Part shown: in pieces, positions 13,275 through 17,284 of the stretch
Numbering within the stretch: the stretch's first letter is position 1
Layout of the letters: every line of letters starts with the position of its first letter
NCBI GenBank assembly: GCA_021157445.1
Contig: JAGGWM010000198.1
Span: forward strand, 1 to 17,284
Direction of reading: 5' to 3'
Length of the DNA: 17,284 nt
From: Thermococcus sp.
GTDB taxonomy: Archaea > Methanobacteriota_B > Thermococci > Thermococcales > Thermococcaceae
Made by a program: the position numbers and the translations under genes
Notes under the pieces: generated by a model
The model's input: only the letters and a program-made list of their open reading frames with translations
Told to the model about the DNA's origin: nothing
The model's database searches: none

Positions 13275-13585
13275 TAGAGTATTTCCTTCTTTTCCTTGGG
13301 GAATCGATAATGATATTTGGAACGCTCGGCATTCTCCGCTTTCCCGATGTGTATACAAGGCTCCACGCAGCAACGAAGTGCGATACCGGCGGAGCAATGA
13401 CCATACTCATAGCTTTGGCAATTGCTTCGGAGGCTTCCTTATTGATTAAACTAAAATTCCTAGTGCTGGCGTTTTTAATAGGTCTAATAAACCCCATGGT
13501 ATCCCATGCGATTGCTAGGGGAGCTTACAAATATGGAATAAAGCCAGAAGTTGTGGTGGATATGTATGCCCGGGATAATCCTTGA
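13271..13585 (+). CDS. mnhG: Na+/H+ antiporter subunit G (MnhG/MrpG, MbhC-like)
   Basis: The 104-residue protein has the family motif GTLGILRFPDVYTRLHAATK (18-37) followed by CDTGGA, and three membrane segments (about 4-22, 43-60, 62-80). It ends in a hydrophilic tail. MrpG is a small structural subunit of the complex. Its ATG overlaps the mnhF stop (ATGA), and its last 20 bases overlap the next gene. Order and coupling match the Thermococcales Mbh/Mrp modules. Confidence 0.94.
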   Translation: MIEYFLLFLGESIMIFGTLGILRFPDVYTRLHAATKCDTGGAMTILIALAIASEASLLIKLKFLVLAFLIGLINPMVSHAIARGAYKYGIKPEVVVDMYARDNP

Positions 13586-13796
13586 CATACTGCTCCTAGC
13601 CATGGTACTCCTCTCAATTGCCGTGGTAGAGGAAAAGAACCTCGTTAATGCAGTTGTTAAATACGCCTTTCTCAGCCTAGCCTTTGTCTTAGTGCTGACT
13701 TTTTTGAGAGCTCCCGATGTTGCCCTTTCTGCCATTGTTGTAGGGGCAGTTGTAATAGGTGCATTCCTCTTTACAATCCGGGAGGTGGAAAAGTGA
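13566..13796 (+). CDS. MbhD-like antiporter subunit (DUF4040; part of split MrpA C-terminus)
   Basis: The 76-residue membrane protein has the DUF4040/MbhD signature: EEKNLVNAVVKYAFLSLAF (21-39) and LRAPDVALSAIVVGAVVIGAF (46-66). In bacterial Mrp this domain is fused into the C-terminus of the large MrpA subunit; in Mbh-type complexes it is a separate gene, as here. I chose ATG 13566, after GTGGTGGAT; a TTG at 13551 would add WWIC and lies within that ribosome site. Residues usually read as EAAVGAG in the family are SAIVVGA here, a mild departure. Confidence 0.85.
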   Translation: MPGIILDILLLAMVLLSIAVVEEKNLVNAVVKYAFLSLAFVLVLTFLRAPDVALSAIVVGAVVIGAFLFTIREVEK

Positions 13797-14038
13797 AGCG
13801 AGTAATTGCCATCCTTTTGCTTCTCTCGCTTGGATATATTTTCGTAAATTTGGACTACTCCCGAAGCGAAGGGGGAAGTTATGAGTATTATATCACCAAC
13901 TGGGAAGAAGTTGGGATTCCAAACTTGGTCACAGCAATCTTGGCGGATTGGAGAGTATATGACAGCTTAGGGGAAGCGACACTTCTTTTCACAGCTATCG
14001 CTGGCTTTTACGTCCTTCTGGGAGGTAAGAAGAAATGA
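13793..14038 (+). CDS. MbhE-like antiporter subunit (split MrpA C-terminal part)
   Basis: The 81-residue protein has an N-terminal helix (about 3-19), an extracytoplasmic segment with YYITNWEEVGIPNLVTAILADWRVYDS (abridged core YDSLGEATLLFTAIAGF, about 56-72) and a second helix (about 60-77). NLVTAILADWRVYDSLGEA is the recognisable MbhE/MrpA C-terminal motif. The GTG at 13793 overlaps the upstream stop (GTGA) and has GGGAGGTGG just before it. The next gene begins with an ATGA overlap. With MbhD it replaces the C-terminal part of bacterial MrpA. Confidence 0.85.
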   Translation: MKRVIAILLLLSLGYIFVNLDYSRSEGGSYEYYITNWEEVGIPNLVTAILADWRVYDSLGEATLLFTAIAGFYVLLGGKKK

Positions 14039-14457
14039 AGATGAGCTTAATAGTGCGAACAACAACAAAGCTCATAAGCCCATTTTTAGTGGCTTATTCT
14101 GCATACCTTATGATTTACGGACATTTAAGTCCCGGGGGAGGGTTTCAAGCGGGGGTTATTCTTGCAGTTAGTGTTATCCTTCTCATAACCTCCCACGGTT
14201 ATAAAAGGGTCAGAAAAACTTTCAAATTTTGGGAGGTTCAGCTTATCGAAGGAGCCTCAGGAGGGTTTTTAGTTCTCTTGGCAACAGTGGGCATATTGTT
14301 CGGAGGGTTTTTCTATAACTTTCTACGAGGAGGAGATTTTGGCTCTCTCCTAAGCGGTGGAATAATTCCTCTCTTTAACATAGGCGTTGCATTGAAGGTT
14401 GGAGCTGCATTTACGTTCATGTTTTATATTCTGCTGAGGTGGGTGGAGCGTGATTAG
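14035..14457 (+). CDS. mnhB: Na+/H+ antiporter subunit B (MnhB/MrpB, MbhF-like)
   Basis: The 140-residue protein has the MnhB hallmark YGHLSPGGGFQAGVILA (28-44), an N-terminal SLIVRTTTKLISPFLVAYS (4-22), and four predicted membrane segments. The GGDFGSLLSGG loop followed by NIGVALKVGAAF (about 117-128) also matches the family. A strong GGGAGGTAAG ribosome site precedes the ATG at 14035, which overlaps the upstream stop by four bases. Structural subunit of the Mrp complex. Confidence 0.95.
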   Translation: MKMSLIVRTTTKLISPFLVAYSAYLMIYGHLSPGGGFQAGVILAVSVILLITSHGYKRVRKTFKFWEVQLIEGASGGFLVLLATVGILFGGFFYNFLRGGDFGSLLSGGIIPLFNIGVALKVGAAFTFMFYILLRWVERD

Positions 14458-14743
14458 TCCCGAACTTGTAGGGATCATGATAATCCTCATAGGGCTATAC
14501 GGCCTCCTTACAAAAGAGAACCTGATCAAGATAGTTCTTTCCATAAACGTAATATCAATCGGCCTTGTCCTGTTCTTTATTGGCGTTGGCTACGTCGAAG
14601 GGGCAGATGTTCCAATAATGCCAAGGGAGAAAGTCGTTGACCCTTTACCGGCTACCCTTATGCTAACTACCCTCGTGGTTGACGTTGCCATAACATCCCT
14701 TGCACTGGCTTTAATCTTAAGAATGAGGAGGGAAGAAGAGTGA
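14450..14743 (+). CDS. mnhC: Na+/H+ antiporter subunit C (MnhC/MrpC, MbhG-like; NuoK homologue)
   Basis: The 97-residue protein is homologous to NuoK of complex I. It has three membrane helices (about 4-21, 26-48, 70-91), GLYGLLTKENLIKIVLSINV (15-34) and DPLPATLMLTTLVVDVAITS (64-83), the diagnostic MrpC segment. The start GTG at 14450 overlaps the end of mnhB by 8 bases (GTGATTAG), and GGTGGA lies upstream. NuoK-like subunits carry a membrane glutamate; a conserved acid here may be E23 near the first loop, which I cannot place with certainty. Confidence 0.94.
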   Translation: MISPELVGIMIILIGLYGLLTKENLIKIVLSINVISIGLVLFFIGVGYVEGADVPIMPREKVVDPLPATLMLTTLVVDVAITSLALALILRMRREEE

Positions 14744-16266
14744 TTCCTCTTATCGTTGCATTTCCCCTCATTATGGCATTTTTGACTTCCATTCTTCCAG
14801 CTTTAAGAAGGGAAAAGTTTTCCAAGTATCTATTCCTTATTGGCATGCTATCTTCATGGATCATTCTACCTCAAATAATCGAAAATCTCCCGTTTAACGA
14901 AATTGTTGGAAACTGGAACAGGATTTCGGGGATTGAAGTGGCTGCAGATAATTACAACCTTCTCTTTATAATGGCAGAGCTCATCCTCTCAGCCTTTGTT
15001 GCCCTCTATGTGTATGGCAACTACTACCCCAAGAAAATTGAAAACAAGGCCTATGTGCTTCTCCTCCTTCTTCATGCAGGGCTTTTGGGGGCTTTTATAA
15101 GTAGAGACCTCTTTAATTACTACATTTACATGGAGATAGCATCGGTTGCAAGCTTTGCCCTTGTGGGAATTTCAAAGGAGAAGGGGGCAAGGAGGGCGGC
15201 ATTCAAGTACGCTATCTTTTCCCTTTTAGCATCTTATATTTTCATCCTGGGAATAGGCATAATTTACCTAAAGACCGGCTATCTAAACCTAGCCCTTATA
15301 AAAGAGAATCTAAGAATGTCAAGAGAAATTAACGTAGCTCTGACCCTAGCTTTTACATCTCTACTTCTAAAAAGCGGCATATTTCCCCTGCACTTTTGGC
15401 TTCCGGATGCCCATTCAAAGGCTGACGCCCCTATAAGTGCCCTGCTTTCTGGTTTGGTCGTTAAGGCTCCGGCTTACGGAATGATTCTCCTCACACTGAC
15501 ATTCCCAATTGGTATCTTTGTGCAGAGAACTTTACTTACTCTGGCATTTCTTTCCATGTTCTTTGGCATAGCAATGGCAATTTTGCAGAAAAACTCTGAG
15601 AGGCTTCTGGCTTATCACACAGTCTCCCAAATGGGTTATGTTCTCCTGGGGATTGCTCTCCTGAACCCCTTAGGTGCCGCATATTACGCCTTAGCCCATG
15701 CCCTCTTCAAGGGAGGTCTCTTCCTCAGTGTTGGAACAATAGCTGAGCATTATAACACAAGAGACTTAGAGAAGCTTTCCTATAGATCAAGCAAGCTGCT
15801 GGCCATAGCAATCATACTTTTAAGCCTTGCAATAGGGGGTATAAGCCCATTCATAGGGGCTTTTGGAAAGAGCAAGATTTCAGAAGGGCTATACGGATTC
15901 CTGAAGTATCTCCTTTATCTTGGTGGGATAGGCACCCTAGTCTCGTTTACAAAGCTCAATTATTACCTTTCAAAGAGAAAGGAAAAAGCCGAAATTCCCA
16001 GAAAAAAGACAATAATTCCCCTGCTGCTTGGAACTTTAACACTCGTTGGGGGCATCTATCTCTACCCCCACCTTAACATTCTTAAAGACTTGAGCAGCAT
16101 TGCAATGGCCTTCATTCTCTTTTACCTGCTTAAGAACTTGGGAGTCTTTGAAATCTCTACTGAGGCTTTCATACCAGAGCAGTTCAGTAGCCTTGGCAAA
16201 GAAATAAATGCTTACATGTTCCTCTTCACTGCATTGTTGCTCTTATTTTTACTCAATTTCCTTTAG
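14740..16266 (+). CDS. mnhD: Na+/H+ antiporter subunit D (MnhD/MrpD, MbhH-like; NuoN/M homologue)
   Basis: The 508-residue proton-pumping-type subunit has about 14 membrane helices. Key charged residues of the family are visible: E132 in the TM5 segment YIYMEIASVASFALVG; K211 in LLLKSGIFPLHFWLPDAHSKADAPISALLSG (abridged; residues 208-238), the TM7 lysine; K242 in LVVKAPAYG; H320 and K324 in LAHALFKGGLFLSVG (318-332). GTG 14740 overlaps the mnhC stop (GTGA). It is the only large antiporter-like subunit in the operon, since no MrpA N-terminal (NuoL-like) gene is present. Its last 18 bases overlap the 3' end of the convergent ACT-domain gene. Confidence 0.96.
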   Translation: MIPLIVAFPLIMAFLTSILPALRREKFSKYLFLIGMLSSWIILPQIIENLPFNEIVGNWNRISGIEVAADNYNLLFIMAELILSAFVALYVYGNYYPKKIENKAYVLLLLLHAGLLGAFISRDLFNYYIYMEIASVASFALVGISKEKGARRAAFKYAIFSLLASYIFILGIGIIYLKTGYLNLALIKENLRMSREINVALTLAFTSLLLKSGIFPLHFWLPDAHSKADAPISALLSGLVVKAPAYGMILLTLTFPIGIFVQRTLLTLAFLSMFFGIAMAILQKNSERLLAYHTVSQMGYVLLGIALLNPLGAAYYALAHALFKGGLFLSVGTIAEHYNTRDLEKLSYRSSKLLAIAIILLSLAIGGISPFIGAFGKSKISEGLYGFLKYLLYLGGIGTLVSFTKLNYYLSKRKEKAEIPRKKTIIPLLLGTLTLVGGIYLYPHLNILKDLSSIAMAFILFYLLKNLGVFEISTEAFIPEQFSSLGKEINAYMFLFTALLLLFLLNFL

Positions 16267-16656
16267 CGAAACTTCCATGACTTCCTCAATATTTTGCAAC
16301 TCTGCAACAAGTTCCTCTTTGCTTATGTCCATTTGACTTACATCCACAACTGCAACTATTGCACCAAGACCAATCTGCTCCATTTCTTCGGCCTCGCTGA
16401 ATAGGATGTTGACCTTATGCTTTCCAAGAGTGCCTGTAATTTTAGCCAGAACTCCAGGCTTATCTCTGACCACAAGTTCAATTTCCACAAGTTCTTTTCC
16501 GGGAAGGGCTATTCTTTCCAGGTGGATTTCATTTAAATCGGTATCAATTTCCATCAAAAAGTAGGCGTCCTTAACGAGTCCAACTTCATATGCCCATTCC
16601 AGCGGTATCTCTATCTTTCCGTTCTCTTTAATTCTCAAAATCTCATAGTGCCTCAT
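16249..16656 (-). CDS. AbrB-like plus ACT domain protein
   Basis: The 135-residue protein has an N-terminal segment (about 5-52: RIKENGKIEIPLEWAYEVGL, then a strand-rich stretch) resembling a SpoVT/AbrB swapped-hairpin, followed by an ACT domain (about 56-135; ELVVRDKPGVLAKITGTLGK as the ligand-loop region, then VNILFSEAEEM). ACT domains bind amino acids or other small ligands, so a ligand-responsive regulator is inferred. I chose ATG 16656, since an upstream extension to 16725 reads through promoter-like sequence. A TATA-like TTTTTATTTT (about 16678-16687, minus) lies 26 bases upstream with no ribosome site, suggesting a leaderless mRNA. It converges on and overlaps mnhD by 18 bases. Confidence 0.82.
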   Translation of the reverse strand: MRHYEILRIKENGKIEIPLEWAYEVGLVKDAYFLMEIDTDLNEIHLERIALPGKELVEIELVVRDKPGVLAKITGTLGKHKVNILFSEAEEMEQIGLGAIVAVVDVSQMDISKEELVAELQNIEEVMEVSLKEIE

Positions 16657-16732
16657 GAGAATAGCTAAAGTTTCACAAAATAAAAACCTTCCTTTTGGAA
16701 AAATTTTTAATAAAGGGGGCACCAAAAAGGGT

Positions 16733-16739
16733 GGAGGTG
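16733..16739 (+). promoter_or_regulatory. ribosome binding site fixing the GTG start of the CPA2 antiporter
   Basis: GGAGGTG lies 5 bases before the GTG at 16745 and identifies this codon as the start, since there is no nearby in-frame ATG at the N-terminus. A TATA-like ATTTTTAATAAA lies at 16703-16714. Confidence 0.6.
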
Positions 16740-16744
16740 CACCC

Positions 16745-17284
16745 GTGGAAATTGGCGTGATCGGTTATGTGTTCGTTATAATTGCAATTGCAAGGCTTTT
16801 TGCTGAGATATTTGAACGCTTGGGATATCCAGGATTTCTTGGAGAGATTTCAGCAGGTTTATTACTGGGAAGCTTCCTTGCTTCAATGCCCAGGGAGGAG
16901 TTAAATCTTCTCGCAGAGCTTGGCATATTTTTCCTAATGATGTACGCTGGACTGGAGCTTACCCCGGAGGAAGTCCACCTGGGTGGTAAAAAGAGCCTTC
17001 CCCTCTACATCTTAACCTATGCTCTGATGACCTTCATAACCCTTCCCTTCACAGATTATACAATTTCTCATGAAAACCTTATAGTCGGGTCAATACTGTC
17101 TGTAGCCTCTGCCCCCATAGTTCTCAGATTGTCCAGATTTTTTGGAGAGGATTTCCTGCATATAGCTCTATCGTATGCGGTAATAAGTGAAATTGGGGCT
17201 CTTGTTAGCCTATACCTCCTAGTTAACTTCGAGGTTTATCATTTAACTTATTTCGGCTTATTTATTGAGCTGTTGAAAGACGGA
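16745..17284 (+). CDS. CPA2-type cation:proton antiporter (partial, runs off right edge)
   Basis: The first 180 residues are present. It is a monovalent cation/proton antiporter of the KefB/NapA-like (CPA2) family: an N-terminal helix, then AEIFERLGYPGFLGEISAGLLLG (20-42), the family's typical TM2 region, LGIFFLMMYAGLELTPEE (59-76), a broken-helix region GSILSVASAPIVLRLSR (115-131, usually SSTAVVVKVL) and SYAVISEIGALVSL (143-156). The last segment corresponds to the ion-binding helix, which normally carries DD or ND; here S148-E149 occupy those places. The start is GTG with a strong GGAGGTG ribosome site. The remainder, including any cytoplasmic regulatory domain, is outside the window. Confidence 0.9.
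   Translation, partial: MEIGVIGYVFVIIAIARLFAEIFERLGYPGFLGEISAGLLLGSFLASMPREELNLLAELGIFFLMMYAGLELTPEEVHLGGKKSLPLYILTYALMTFITLPFTDYTISHENLIVGSILSVASAPIVLRLSRFFGEDFLHIALSYAVISEIGALVSLYLLVNFEVYHLTYFGLFIELLKDG

Noticed and set aside
16657..16725. N-terminal extension of the ACT gene to 16725
   Set aside because: The extension reads through TATA-like promoter sequence and yields an unlikely hydrophobic leader. The domain begins right after the ATG at 16656.

Overview
The window is chromosomal DNA from a hyperthermophilic euryarchaeon of the order Thermococcales (Thermococcus/Pyrococcus group). The evidence is the combination of a proteasome-activating nucleotidase (PAN), a zinc-lid archaeal adenylate kinase, an archaeal QueE, an eight-gene Mbh/Mrp-type antiporter module, GGTGA/GGAGG ribosome sites, frequent GTG and TTG starts, and TATA-box promoters about 25 bases upstream of short or absent leaders. 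The genus cannot be fixed from sequence alone. No rRNA, tRNA, IS element, CRISPR array or prophage was seen. The gene content looks like resident chromosome, not an island.

Layout. Positions 1-1102 (minus) hold a three-gene operon: two small unrecognised acidic proteins followed by queE (archaeosine pathway), which runs off the left edge. Positions 1165-1231 are a roughly 70% GC, hairpin-rich island between genes that is a good candidate for a structured ncRNA. Positions 1280-1840 encode an HTH-CBS regulator, convergent with PAN (1921-3120, minus). A 276-base divergent control region carrying two inverted-repeat elements leads to a UPF0173 metallo-beta-lactamase-fold hydrolase and a membrane-anchored protein with cell-wall-binding-like repeats outside and a winged helix inside. 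Positions 5131-5183 (minus) form a near-canonical C/D box guide RNA, directly downstream of a 48-residue C2H2 zinc-finger gene (5203-5349).

Positions 5403-10765 are all on the minus strand. They comprise adenylate kinase, then a tightly packed run of a SAM methyltransferase, a ParB-fold protein, a potassium-channel-like protein with a zinc motif and beta-helix-like N-terminus, and an ATP-NAD kinase-family protein. A separately promoted 270-residue unknown protein follows. Positions 10823-12299 hold a probable DUF2258 protein and, convergent with it, two tandem NYN-domain paralogues; the upstream one has lost most of the acidic active-site residues.

Positions 12418-16266 are a single translationally coupled operon of eight Mrp/Mbh membrane subunits (E-F-G-MbhD-MbhE-B-C-D). 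No hydrogenase genes follow, and there is no NuoL-like N-terminal MrpA. An AbrB-like plus ACT regulator-type gene (minus) overlaps the end of the operon. A CPA2-type cation/proton antiporter then begins and runs off the right edge. The right half therefore concentrates Na+/H+ and K+ handling, while the left half concentrates protein quality control and tRNA modification.

The items most worth a second look are the C/D guide RNA, the GC-rich RNA candidate, the active/inactive NYN pair, the zinc/beta-helix channel in an operon with nucleotide-type enzymes, and the membrane-bound winged-helix regulator.
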